Counted from the stretch's first letter, positions 1 through 6,607 are shown. The stretch is DNA of 10,254 nt from Chryseobacterium sp. UBA6632 (GCA_002455915.1 DKLU01000189.1:1-10254), one strand, 5' to 3'. Translations and numbers: made by a program. The notes: generated from the letters alone by a model not told the origin.

Positions 1-1790
1 AAGGTTCTGGAGAAGACCCGTATTTAGGAAGCGAAATTTCTAAAAACATGGTCTATGGTTACCAAGGAAAAGATTTGGCAAACGGAACGAATATTTTGGC
101 TTGTGTAAAGCACTTTGCACTATATGGAGCCGGAGAAGCGGGTAGAGATTACAACACGGTTGACATGAGCCACGTGAGAATGTTCAACGAATATTTTCCA
201 CCTTATAAAGCGGCTGTGGATGCTGGTGTAGCGTCTGTGATGGCTTCTTTCAACGAAGTAGACGGAGTTCCTGCGACCGGAAACAGATGGTTGCAAACCG
301 AAGTATTGAGAAATATGTGGAAATTCAAAGGTTTCGTAGTGACCGATTATACAGGGATCAACGAGATGGTAGACCACGGAATGGGAGATCTTCAGCAAGT
401 TTCAGCTTTAGCTTTGAAAGCCGGAGTTGATATGGATATGGTAGGTGAAGGATTTTTAACCACATTGAAAAAATCTTTATCTGAAGGAAAAGTAACGCAG
501 GCTGAGATCGATATGGCAACGAGAAGAATTCTTGAAGCAAAATATGACTTAGGTTTGTTCGATAATCCATACAAACACGGAGATGCGAAATTAGCTGCAA
601 AAGAGGTGTACAGCATGGAAAACCGTAATATTGCGAGAAACGTAGCTTCTCAGTCTATGGTTTTGATGAAAAACGAAAACCAGGTTTTACCATTGAAAAA
701 ATCAGGAACGGTTGCTGTGATCGGACCATTGGTAAACAACTCAATGAACATGGCCGGAACTTGGAGTGTGGCTACAAAGCACGCAATTTCTGTTAATTTG
801 ATGCAAGGTCTTCAGGCTAATTACGGAAAAGATGTGAAATTCCTTTCTGCTAAAGGGGCTAACATCGATTATGATGCAAAATTAGAAGACATCTACGCAG
901 CTCACGGTAAGAAAACGGATAGAGATAATCGTTCAAAAGAAGCTTTACTAAAAGAAGCGGTAGACGTTGCCAATAAAGCAGACGTTATCGTTTTGGCCAT
1001 CGGAGAATCTGCGGAAATGAGCGGAGAATCTTCTTCAAGAACTGAAATCACGATTCCTCAGTCTCAGGTTGATTTATTAAATGAATTGAAAAAGACAGGA
1101 AAGCCAATCGCAATGGTTCTTTTCACAGGTCGTCCTTTGGCTTTAACGAATGTAAAAGATACGCCTGATGCTATTCTGAATGCTTGGTTCCCAGGTTCAG
1201 AAGCCGGAAATGCGATTGCTGATGTTCTTTTTGGAAAGATAAATCCTTCAGGAAAATTACCGATGACGTTCCCAAGAAGTTTAGGACAGGTTCCAATCTA
1301 TTATAACGCGAAAAATACAGGCCGCCCATTGAGTCAGGAATTGACTGATAAATGTGAATACCAGAGATTCCGTTCGAATTATATGGATGAGTGTAACACG
1401 CCGTTGTATCCGTTTGGGTTTGGTTTGAGTTATTCTAAATTCAATTATTCTGATGTGATGGTTTCTAATGCTAATCCAAAAGGTGAGCAAACGATTCAGG
1501 CTTCTGTAACGGTAACGAATTCCGGAAATTATGATGGTGCTGAGGTGGTTCAGTTATACATCAGAGATATGGTGGGAAGCATCACAAGACCGGTAAAAGA
1601 ATTGAAAGGGTTCCAAAAAGTGACGTTGAAAAAAGGAGAATCTAGAAAGGTTACCTTCGACATCAGTCCTGAAAATCTTAAATTCTACAACGGAGATTTG
1701 AAATACGATTGGGAAGCTGGAGATTTTGATATTATGATTGGTACTAATTCCGAGGATGTAAAACATTCAAAAATCAATTGGACAAAATAA
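1..1790 (+). CDS. bglX: Beta-glucosidase BglX-like, glycoside hydrolase family 3 (5' partial)
   Basis: Family 3 enzymes remove glucose or other beta-linked sugars from the non-reducing end of oligosaccharides; BglX types are usually periplasmic. The frame is open from base 3, and its first residues (GEDPYLGS) are a conserved GH3 motif, so the ATG at 48 is internal. About 595 residues are visible, and roughly 150-200 N-terminal residues, including any signal peptide, lie outside. Visible parts are the end of the TIM-barrel domain with a KHF substrate-binding motif, the FNEVDGVPATGN stretch and VVTDY, whose Asp (codon 345-347) is the expected nucleophile. The GH3 C-terminal domain starts near VAVIGP and carries GESSSR, whose Glu (codon 1026-1028) aligns with the likely acid/base, then FPGSEAGNAIADVLFG and YPFGFGLSY. 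A fibronectin-III-like domain with VTNSG and RPVKELKGF closes the protein. The family is certain; the exact substrate is not. Confidence 0.95.
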   Translation, partial: GSGEDPYLGSEISKNMVYGYQGKDLANGTNILACVKHFALYGAGEAGRDYNTVDMSHVRMFNEYFPPYKAAVDAGVASVMASFNEVDGVPATGNRWLQTEVLRNMWKFKGFVVTDYTGINEMVDHGMGDLQQVSALALKAGVDMDMVGEGFLTTLKKSLSEGKVTQAEIDMATRRILEAKYDLGLFDNPYKHGDAKLAAKEVYSMENRNIARNVASQSMVLMKNENQVLPLKKSGTVAVIGPLVNNSMNMAGTWSVATKHAISVNLMQGLQANYGKDVKFLSAKGANIDYDAKLEDIYAAHGKKTDRDNRSKEALLKEAVDVANKADVIVLAIGESAEMSGESSSRTEITIPQSQVDLLNELKKTGKPIAMVLFTGRPLALTNVKDTPDAILNAWFPGSEAGNAIADVLFGKINPSGKLPMTFPRSLGQVPIYYNAKNTGRPLSQELTDKCEYQRFRSNYMDECNTPLYPFGFGLSYSKFNYSDVMVSNANPKGEQTIQASVTVTNSGNYDGAEVVQLYIRDMVGSITRPVKELKGFQKVTLKKGESRKVTFDISPENLKFYNGDLKYDWEAGDFDIMIGTNSEDVKHSKINWTK

Positions 1791-1798
1791 TTTTTTAT

Positions 1799-1826
1799 AA
1801 GCCACTCATAACGAGTGGCTTTTTTT
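1799..1826 (+). terminator. Rho-independent terminator of the GH3 gene
   Basis: A perfect gccactc/gagtggc stem (1801-1807 with 1813-1819) has a 5-nt loop, extends by A-T pairs at both ends, and runs into seven T residues at 1820-1826. It starts nine bases after the GH3 stop codon. This is a classical intrinsic terminator and separates the GH3 gene from the next gene. Confidence 0.92.
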
Positions 1827-1902
1827 GTAACTTAGAAAGAAATTAACTAATACCAAATCTTTGGCATATTTTTTACCAAATGAAAACTTAAATATTTACA
1901 AT

Positions 1903-2304
1903 ATGAAAAAAACTATTTTATTAGGAGCGATGTTCCTTGGATCTTTAGCATTTGCCCAGAAAGTTGGCAGCGACAGAGATGTTCACGGCTGCATCGGTTC
2001 GGCAGGTTATACTTATTCGCAACTTAGAAATGATTGTGTACGTGTTTTTGAACAGAAAATTAAACTCAACGAGGTGAAATCTGATAAAAGCTATACTTCG
2101 ATGACGGCGGTTATCTTCAACAAAAACATGAGCAAAGCCGAAATTTTTATTCCCGATGAAAATGCTAAAAGTATTATTCTGGAAAGACAGGGCAAGGGCA
2201 AAATCTGGAAAAGCGGAAGTCACGTTAAAGAAAGCTACGTTTTAGTTCCTTATAAGAAAAAAGGCTATCAGATTAAAAAAGATGATGTAGTGATTTATCA
2301 ATAA
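1903..2304 (+). CDS. Small secreted protein of unknown function with DxHGCxxSAGY motif
   Basis: This is a 133-residue exported protein. Residues 1-18 form a signal peptide (MKK, a hydrophobic core, then AFA before Gln19), so the mature part should be periplasmic or surface-exposed. I chose the ATG at 1903 because the signal peptide begins there; a TTG 42 bases upstream would add residues that spoil it. The most distinctive part is residues 26-50, with DVHGC (Cys30), SAGYTYS, NDC (Cys45) and VRVFE. I recall this pattern from uncharacterised small Bacteroidota proteins, but cannot name a family with certainty. The two cysteines are the only ones in the mature protein and could form a disulfide. 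The rest is Lys-rich and beta-prone, with segments such as MTAVIFN, KAEIFIPD and DDVVIYQ, and looks like a small beta-fold domain. It stands alone between two terminators and is probably monocistronic. Function unknown. Confidence 0.88.
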   Translation: MKKTILLGAMFLGSLAFAQKVGSDRDVHGCIGSAGYTYSQLRNDCVRVFEQKIKLNEVKSDKSYTSMTAVIFNKNMSKAEIFIPDENAKSIILERQGKGKIWKSGSHVKESYVLVPYKKKGYQIKKDDVVIYQ

Positions 2305-2342
2305 AACAAAACAGGAAGCCAAAATTGACTTCCTGTTTTGTT
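2305..2342 (+). terminator. Terminator hairpin after the small secreted protein gene
   Basis: A perfect 12-bp stem, caaaacaggaag (2307-2318) with its complement at 2329-2340, extends by two A-T pairs and has a 10-nt loop. It begins directly after the stop codon and ends in a T-rich stretch. The left arm is A-rich, so it could also act weakly on the opposite strand. Confidence 0.8.
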
Positions 2343-2372
2343 ATATTTTATTTGTTTTAAATGACCTTCATA

Positions 2373-2455
2373 AACCACGAAGTGGTTAAATATTAATAGC
2401 GTCGGGTGAAACCCGATGTATAAATATTTCATTATGATAGAACCCTGAAAGGGTT
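2373..2455. repeat. Three consecutive GAA-triloop hairpins, REP-like intergenic element
   Basis: Three short perfect hairpins lie in a row, each a 6-bp stem around the same GAA loop: aaccac-GAA-gtggtt at 2373-2387, tcgggt-GAA-acccga at 2402-2416 and aaccct-GAA-agggtt at 2441-2455. Spacers are 14 and 24 nt and AT-rich. The middle hairpin extends by three further pairs, two of them G-U, if it is read as RNA on the plus strand. There is no T tract, so these are not intrinsic terminators. The region is non-coding and sits between two convergent genes that have their own terminators. The layout resembles REP/BIME elements mobilised by Y1-type (RAYT) transposases. That is inference; no transposase gene is in the window. 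Confidence 0.6.
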
Positions 2456-2497
2456 AAATAATTTAAAGGAAATTTCAAAGATAAAATAGGATTCCAT

Positions 2498-2535
2498 AAA
2501 AAAACCTCACAGGTTTTCGAAACCTGTGAGGTTTT
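2498..2535 (-). terminator. Terminator of the alcohol dehydrogenase gene, 16-bp perfect stem
   Basis: The stem aaaacctcacaggttt (2501-2516) pairs perfectly with 2520-2535 around a 3-nt loop. Seven A residues at 2498-2504 give a U tract on the minus strand, 31 bases after the dehydrogenase stop codon. Four T residues on the plus side could allow weak bidirectional termination. Similar cctcacagg/cctgtgagg hairpins are, from memory, common at gene ends in Chryseobacterium-type genomes. Confidence 0.9.
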
Positions 2536-2566
2536 ATGATTAAGAAATCAATAAGATGATTAATAA

Positions 2567-3733
2567 TTATCCTGCAACAACTTCTTCAGCATATACAAGG
2601 CCTTCATAACAAGCATTGTAAATAGCTTTCAATTCTTCTAAAGAAGGAACTCTTGGGTTGAAACCTGTACAAGGATCTACCAAAGCGTTGTTAGCGATAT
2701 AATCAAGATTTTTATCCCAATCTTCTCTAGAAATTCCAAATTCCTTGATCGCTGATTGATTATTAACTTCAGAGCGTAATGTTTCAATAGCCTGAGCCAA
2801 ATCTTCAGCCGTTTCTTTACCAATTACTCTTGCTAAATCAGGAAAACGATTTGTTGCTTGAGCATTATAACGAATTACATTCGGAAGGAAAATCGCGTTA
2901 GACGCTCCGTGAGGAATTCCGTACAAAGCACCAACCTGATGAGATAACGAGTGAACAATCCCCAACCAAGCATTGTTGAAGGCCAATCCAGCCATAAATG
3001 ATGCATCGTGCATATTCTGACGAGCTACAATATTGTTCGGGTTTTCTACCGCTTCTTTCAAATTATTAAAAACAATTTCCAAACCTCCTTTTGAAAGTGC
3101 ATCTGCGATATTATTATCAATGTTAGAAACGTAAGCTTCCACACAGTGAGTTAAAGCATCAAGACCTGTGTTTGAAGTCACGTGAGCCGGCATTGAAGCA
3201 CAGATTTCACCATCAACAATCGCGATGTCCGGAGTCAATTCGTAAGAAACGATAGGATATTTTACCCCTTTTTCTCTGTCTGTAATTACGGCAAGACCTG
3301 TTGTTTCAGTTCCTGTTCCACTTGTAGAAGGGATTGCGATAAATCTAGCTTTGTTTCTTAAAACCGGAACCGTGAAAGGCTTAATCATCGCATCGAAATC
3401 CGCATCAGGATATTCATAGAAAACCCACATGATTTTTGCTGCATCGATCGCTGAACAACCTCCTAAACCGATAATCCAGTCCGGTTGGAAAGCCTGAATC
3501 ATTTCAGCTCCTTTTGCGCAAGTTGCAGATGACGGATCTTCTTCTACACCTTCGAAAATCTGAGTTTCAATTCCTGCTTCAGTAAGGTAAGCAACCGTTT
3601 TATCCAACGTTCCGCTCTTTCTCATTGAGCTTCCTCCTGTTACGATTACCGCTTTTGTACCTTTGATATTTGCCAATTCAGAAAGAGTTCCCGCGCCATG
3701 AAAAACTTCTCCTGCAATAAATAATTTGCTCAT
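2567..3733 (-). CDS. Iron-containing alcohol dehydrogenase (group III)
   Basis: A cytoplasmic 388-residue NAD(P)-dependent dehydrogenase that interconverts an alcohol and an aldehyde using a bound divalent metal, usually Fe2+. I chose the ATG at 3731-3733 (MSKLFIAGEV) because the protein then has the usual family length and begins at the conserved first strand; the upstream in-frame codons overlap the probable promoter. The N-terminal nucleotide-binding domain has VTGGSSM near 31-37 and a GGxSxxD motif at 91-97, followed by DAAKIMW. IPSTSGTGTE lies at 134-143. Expected metal ligands are Asp192 and His196 (LDALTHCVEAY), His261 (VHSLSH) and His275 (PHGAS). The Gly where NAD-specific FucO has an Asp, after VT, suggests NADP(H) may be accepted (inference). 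The GGGS motif reads GGCS, with Cys93 in place of the third Gly. The substrate cannot be told: propanediol, butanol and general alcohol enzymes share this architecture. It lies downstream of an AraC-type regulator on the same strand. Confidence 0.95.
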   Translation of the reverse strand: MSKLFIAGEVFHGAGTLSELANIKGTKAVIVTGGSSMRKSGTLDKTVAYLTEAGIETQIFEGVEEDPSSATCAKGAEMIQAFQPDWIIGLGGCSAIDAAKIMWVFYEYPDADFDAMIKPFTVPVLRNKARFIAIPSTSGTGTETTGLAVITDREKGVKYPIVSYELTPDIAIVDGEICASMPAHVTSNTGLDALTHCVEAYVSNIDNNIADALSKGGLEIVFNNLKEAVENPNNIVARQNMHDASFMAGLAFNNAWLGIVHSLSHQVGALYGIPHGASNAIFLPNVIRYNAQATNRFPDLARVIGKETAEDLAQAIETLRSEVNNQSAIKEFGISREDWDKNLDYIANNALVDPCTGFNPRVPSLEELKAIYNACYEGLVYAEEVVAG

Positions 3734-3757
3734 TTTCTTATTTAATTTTTGATGAAA

Positions 3758-3784
3758 CAAAATTAGACAAGCCAAAACGAGCAA
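3758..3784 (-). promoter_or_regulatory. Candidate flavobacterial promoter for the alcohol dehydrogenase
   Basis: On the minus strand there is a perfect TAnnTTTG -7 element (TAATTTTG, 3758-3765) and a TTG at 3782-3784, separated by 16 nt, just short of the usual 17-23. This predicts a start about 20 nt before the ATG. The 67-base gap after the regulator gene has no terminator, so read-through from that gene is also possible. Confidence 0.5.
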
Positions 3785-3800
3785 TGTTATACAAACAAGA

Positions 3801-4685
3801 CTACGCGTTATACATTTGCGCCAGTTCCTGCTGAAGTTCGGTTGGCGTTTCTTTCAATTTTGCTTTTACAAACTTGTTGAGAGCGGAAGGAGAGTTGAAG
3901 CCCAAATCAAAAGCGATTTCTTTATGTGAAAGATCCGAAAACATCAACTGACGTTTGATTTCCATTAAAATTCTATTGTGGATTGCCTGAATGGCTGTTT
4001 CTCCACAATGTTTTTTTGTAATTGAGTTTAATTTTTTTGGTGTAATGGCCAATTCTTCAGCATAATATTGAACGGTTCGGTATTGTTTGTAATGTTCATT
4101 CAATAATTTTTTAAACCGAACATAAATTGGTTTGTCTGCCGTTTCTTTATGTAAAATAGGATGCAAACCGTGAACGGATTCAATTAAACCTAATAAAAAG
4201 ATCTTGATTTGAAATCTTGCCTGTTCCTTTTTAATCAAACTCGGTTTCTGATAAATTCCCTGAATAATTTGAATGGAATTTAAACTTTGCTCAAAGTCTT
4301 CCTGTGAAAGAATTGTACAATTCAATTGCGTCGAAAGATTGACATTATAAGTACTTAATTCATTTTTTAGAATATCTGAACAGAATAATATTTCTTCAAA
4401 CAGAATAATTTTCCCTTTTAAATCTGAACTTAAATCTGAAATAAAATGAACCTGCTCCGGAAAAACAACGGAAATTTTTCCGGCCTTCAAATAATGAATT
4501 TTATCCTCAATATGAAGCTGAAGTGTTCCATTTTCGATAATGATAATTAAGAAATGATCTTTTTTGTGAGGCTTAAAATAATCCTTTAAATTTTCTTCAA
4601 TCAAATCAAAAACCCGAAAAGACAGATTTTTATCTTCTTCTTTCTGAATATTTTTTTTGATTTCTAATTTCCTCAAACCACCCAT
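3801..4685 (-). CDS. AraC-family transcriptional regulator
   Basis: A 294-residue DNA-binding regulator. Residues about 35-110 form a cupin-like sensor region (HFLIIIIENGTLQLHIEDK, then LKAGKISVVFPEQVH), the usual place for effector binding in AraC proteins. Residues about 190-290 form the double helix-turn-helix domain: first HTH near 204-224 (VQYYAEELAITPKKLN), second near 253-275 (HKEIAFDLGFNSPSALNKF), closing with the ETPTELQ version of the family's TPxxYR end. The ATG at 4685 is the first possible start, because an in-frame TAA lies just upstream. It is followed 67 bases later on the same strand by the alcohol dehydrogenase gene, which is its most likely target (inference from position). 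The effector is unknown; an alcohol, aldehyde or related metabolite would fit. Confidence 0.93.
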   Translation of the reverse strand: MGGLRKLEIKKNIQKEEDKNLSFRVFDLIEENLKDYFKPHKKDHFLIIIIENGTLQLHIEDKIHYLKAGKISVVFPEQVHFISDLSSDLKGKIILFEEILFCSDILKNELSTYNVNLSTQLNCTILSQEDFEQSLNSIQIIQGIYQKPSLIKKEQARFQIKIFLLGLIESVHGLHPILHKETADKPIYVRFKKLLNEHYKQYRTVQYYAEELAITPKKLNSITKKHCGETAIQAIHNRILMEIKRQLMFSDLSHKEIAFDLGFNSPSALNKFVKAKLKETPTELQQELAQMYNA

Positions 4686-4711
4686 TTCATTATTATTTTA
4701 AAACGAAGCAA

Positions 4712-4743
4712 CAAATTTATAACAAAACATTTTCAGTTTGCAA
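4712..4743 (-). promoter_or_regulatory. Candidate promoter of the AraC-family regulator
   Basis: The minus strand carries a perfect TAnnTTTG -7 element (TAAATTTG, 4712-4719) and a TTG -33 element (4741-4743) separated by 21 nt, which fits the flavobacterial consensus TTG-N17-23-TAnnTTTG. It predicts a leader of about 20 nt before the ATG at 4685. Confidence 0.65.
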
Positions 4744-4766
4744 GATTTATAATGATGAAAATGTTT
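4725..4766. promoter_or_regulatory. 11-bp perfect inverted repeat over the regulator promoter, possible operator
   Basis: aaacattttca (4725-4735) is repeated inverted as tgaaaatgttt (4756-4766) with a 20-nt spacer. The left arm lies inside the promoter spacer and the -33 TTG lies between the arms. Arm centres are 31 bp apart, about three helical turns, so a protein dimer could contact both arms on one DNA face. No T tract follows, so it is not a terminator. Autoregulation by the AraC protein is one possible explanation (inference). Confidence 0.5.
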
Positions 4767-4814
4767 AGGAGCAATTTGATTACATCGAAAAGCTATTTCT
4801 ATTTTTTTATTTGA

Positions 4815-4906
4815 AGCTTTTTCCGGCTTTCCACTATATCTTTTGGGTTACGGGCTCCGCTTCGCTGCGCCCCGCAACCCAAAAGGATGCCGTTTCAATC
4901 CGGGCT
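4815..4906. repeat. GC-rich hairpin element of about 92 bp, probable dispersed intergenic repeat
   Basis: This GC-rich island stands out from AT-rich surroundings. Its core is a perfect 10-bp stem, cttttgggtt (4840-4849) with aacccaaaag (4876-4885). The 26-nt apical part folds further through cggg (4851-4854) with cccg (4871-4874) and cgc (4858-4860) with gcg (4867-4869). Outside the core, cggc (4824-4827) can pair with gccg (4889-4892), leaving an asymmetric internal loop that holds actatat on the left. agc/gct mark the ends. From memory, elements with the same flanks (ctatatctttt on one side, aaaaggatgccg on the other) and a variable central hairpin occur many times in flavobacterial genomes. 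I cannot confirm this here. No protein-coding potential is seen. Confidence 0.6.
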
Positions 4907-5139
4907 ATTTAATACGACCTAGGAAGTTGTAGCGTTAAAAAAATGAATTTTGTGAACGTTAAGAAAATTCTATTGTTCGAAGCGCGACACAAATTATGAA
5001 ATGGAAACCAATTCTGAATTCGCGCAAGTTTAGAATTTTTAGAGAACAGAAGGCATTTTTAGCGAAAGATTCCAGTCTTGAATTTTTGGTGATTTTGTTT
5101 CAAGACAAAAGCAAAGAGAGATTTTTCTCTCTCGTTTAA
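4907..5139 (+). other. Structured non-coding stretch upstream of purB, possible second dispersed element
   Basis: No convincing gene is present. Several complementary segments are visible: gcgcga (4982-4987) with tcgcgc (5020-5025); aattct (5010-5015) with agaatt (5032-5037); and gtcttgaa (5075-5082) with ttcaagac (5099-5106). The last of these competes with a smaller hairpin, ttttgt (5093-5098) with acaaaa (5105-5110). A further hairpin, agagaga (5115-5121) with tctctct (5126-5132), has a TTTT loop and sits just before the purB -7 element. From memory the wording resembles a sequence repeated between genes in Chryseobacterium-like genomes. A 47-codon ATG frame (4996-5139) runs through it but looks like a by-product of the element. 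Confidence 0.4.
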
Positions 5140-5153
5140 AAACTGTATTTTTG
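5124..5153 (+). promoter_or_regulatory. Candidate purB promoter
   Basis: A perfect TAnnTTTG -7 element (TATTTTTG, 5146-5153) lies 26 nt before the purB ATG. No TTG occurs at the right distance; the best match is a TTT at 5124-5126, 19 nt upstream, beside a small hairpin. The leader between this element and the ATG is purine-rich with no clear Shine-Dalgarno site, as is usual in this phylum. No purine riboswitch is recognisable. Confidence 0.5.
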
Positions 5154-5179
5154 CATATCTAAAAAAGTAAAAGAAAAGA

Positions 5180-6607
5180 ATGAATTCCTACAAAAATCCT
5201 TTGGAAGAACGCTATTCAAGCGAAGAAATGTTGTTTAACTTTTCTCATAATAATAAATTCCAGAACTGGAGAAAGCTTTGGATTGCCCTTGCTGAAATCG
5301 AAAAAGATTTAGGTCTTGATATCACAGACGAGCAAATCGCTGAATTGAAAGCCAATGCAGAAAATATCGATTACGAAAAAGCGGCTGAGTACGAGAAAAA
5401 ATTCAGACATGATGTAATGGCTCACGTTCACGCTTATGGTGATGTGGCGCCTTCTGCAAAAGGAATTATTCACTTGGGAGCAACTTCGGCGTTTGTAGGA
5501 GATAATACAGATTTAATTCAGATCCGTGACGGACTTTTAATTTTAAAGAAAAAGTTGGTGAACGTAATGAAAAATTTATCTGATTTTGCTATTCAGTACA
5601 AAGATTTACCGACTTTAGGATTTACGCATTTCCAACCGGCTCAGTTAACGACTGTAGGAAAAAGAGCAACACTTTGGTTACAGAGTTTAGTTCTTGATAT
5701 CGAAGAGCTTGATTTCTTCTTAGAAACATTAAGATTCAGAGGAGTAAAAGGAACTACGGGAACTGCTGCAAGTTTCTTGGAACTTTTCAACGGGGATTAT
5801 TCTAAAGTTAAGCATTTAGATAAAGAATTGTCAAAAAGATTCGGTTTCGAAAAAGTTTTCGGAGTTTCCGGACAGACTTATGACAGAAAAATTGATGCTA
5901 AAGTGGTTGCTTTATTAGGAAATATCGCACAATCTGCACATAAATTCACAAACGATTTACGTCTTCTTCAAAATTTGAAAGAAATTGAAGAACCATTCGA
6001 GAAAAACCAAATCGGTTCATCTGCAATGGCTTACAAGCGTAATCCAATGAGAAGTGAAAGAATCGGAGCGTTGGCAAAATATGTAATGTCTTTAACGACA
6101 AGTTCTGCAATGGTAGCTTCAACTCAATGGTTTGAAAGAACTTTGGACGATTCTGCAAACAAGAGATTAACAATTCCTCAGGCTTTCTTAGCTGTTGATG
6201 CAATCCTATTGATTTGGAACAACATCATGAACGGAATTGTGGTGTATCCGAACAGAATCAATAAACATATTATGGAAGAACTTCCTTTCATGGCGACAGA
6301 ATACATCATCATGGAAGAAGTGAAAGCTGGTGGCGACCGTCAGGAAATCCACGAGGTTATCAGAGTTCATTCTATGGAAGCGTCTAAAAAAGTAAAAGAA
6401 GAAGGTAAGGAAAACGACCTTATCGAAAGAATCTTAAACGACGATTCATTAAAACTAGATAAATCAAAATTAAAAGAAGTTCTTGATCCTAAAAACTTCA
6501 TCGGTTTTGCACCAATTCAGACGGAGGAATTCATTGCAAATGAAGTTCAGCCGATTATTGATGCCAACAAAGATCTGATAGGATTAGAGGCTGATCTTAA
6601 AGTATAA
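5180..6607 (+). CDS. purB: Adenylosuccinate lyase
   Basis: This cytoplasmic 475-residue homotetrameric lyase of the fumarase/aspartase superfamily acts twice in purine synthesis: it cleaves SAICAR to AICAR plus fumarate, and adenylosuccinate to AMP plus fumarate. Conserved segments in order are RHDVMAHVHAYG (76-87, His77), HLGATSAFVGDNTD (98-111), TLGFTHFQPAQ (145-155, with His150 the likely general base) and the mobile signature loop SSAMAYKRNPMRSE (280-293), which supplies the catalytic serine and substrate-binding Lys and Asn. WFERTLDDSANKR (317-329) follows. The WFERTLDDSAN and KRNPMRSE segments resemble the long, animal-type branch of PurB more than the shorter Bacillus type. Start and length are normal and the frame is intact. 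Its own promoter and a terminator directly after it suggest mostly monocistronic expression, although purL lies one gene downstream. Confidence 0.98.
   Translation: MNSYKNPLEERYSSEEMLFNFSHNNKFQNWRKLWIALAEIEKDLGLDITDEQIAELKANAENIDYEKAAEYEKKFRHDVMAHVHAYGDVAPSAKGIIHLGATSAFVGDNTDLIQIRDGLLILKKKLVNVMKNLSDFAIQYKDLPTLGFTHFQPAQLTTVGKRATLWLQSLVLDIEELDFFLETLRFRGVKGTTGTAASFLELFNGDYSKVKHLDKELSKRFGFEKVFGVSGQTYDRKIDAKVVALLGNIAQSAHKFTNDLRLLQNLKEIEEPFEKNQIGSSAMAYKRNPMRSERIGALAKYVMSLTTSSAMVASTQWFERTLDDSANKRLTIPQAFLAVDAILLIWNNIMNGIVVYPNRINKHIMEELPFMATEYIIMEEVKAGGDRQEIHEVIRVHSMEASKKVKEEGKENDLIERILNDDSLKLDKSKLKEVLDPKNFIGFAPIQTEEFIANEVQPIIDANKDLIGLEADLKV

Noticed and set aside
1851..1881. Possible promoter of the small secreted protein (AATCTTTG at 1856-1863) and a direct repeat of taccaaat (1851-1858 and 1874-1881)
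   Set aside because: The -7 match has a mismatch in the TA and no TTG lies at the right distance. The 8-base direct repeat could arise by chance in AT-rich DNA. A promoter must exist here, but I cannot place it.
1861..1902. Upstream TTG start extending the small secreted protein by 14 residues
   Set aside because: The extension would precede a complete signal peptide that begins at the ATG at 1903.
3734..3784. N-terminal extension of the alcohol dehydrogenase starting MLVLACL
   Set aside because: It overlaps the predicted promoter, is hydrophobic unlike the cytoplasmic family, and exceeds the usual family length; the MSKLF start fits.
4943..4999. An 18-codon ATG frame upstream of purB
   Set aside because: Too short, with no supporting signal, in the same structured non-coding stretch.
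5115..5132. A 7-bp hairpin (agagaga/tctctct) considered as a terminator
   Set aside because: No T tract follows on the plus strand, and the stem is weak and repetitive.
4996..5139. A 47-codon ATG frame (starting MKWKPILNSR) in the intergenic region before purB
   Set aside because: It has no ribosome-binding context, runs through hairpin-forming sequence that looks like a dispersed element, and overlaps the likely purB promoter region. Similar frames are probably annotation artefacts of the repeat.
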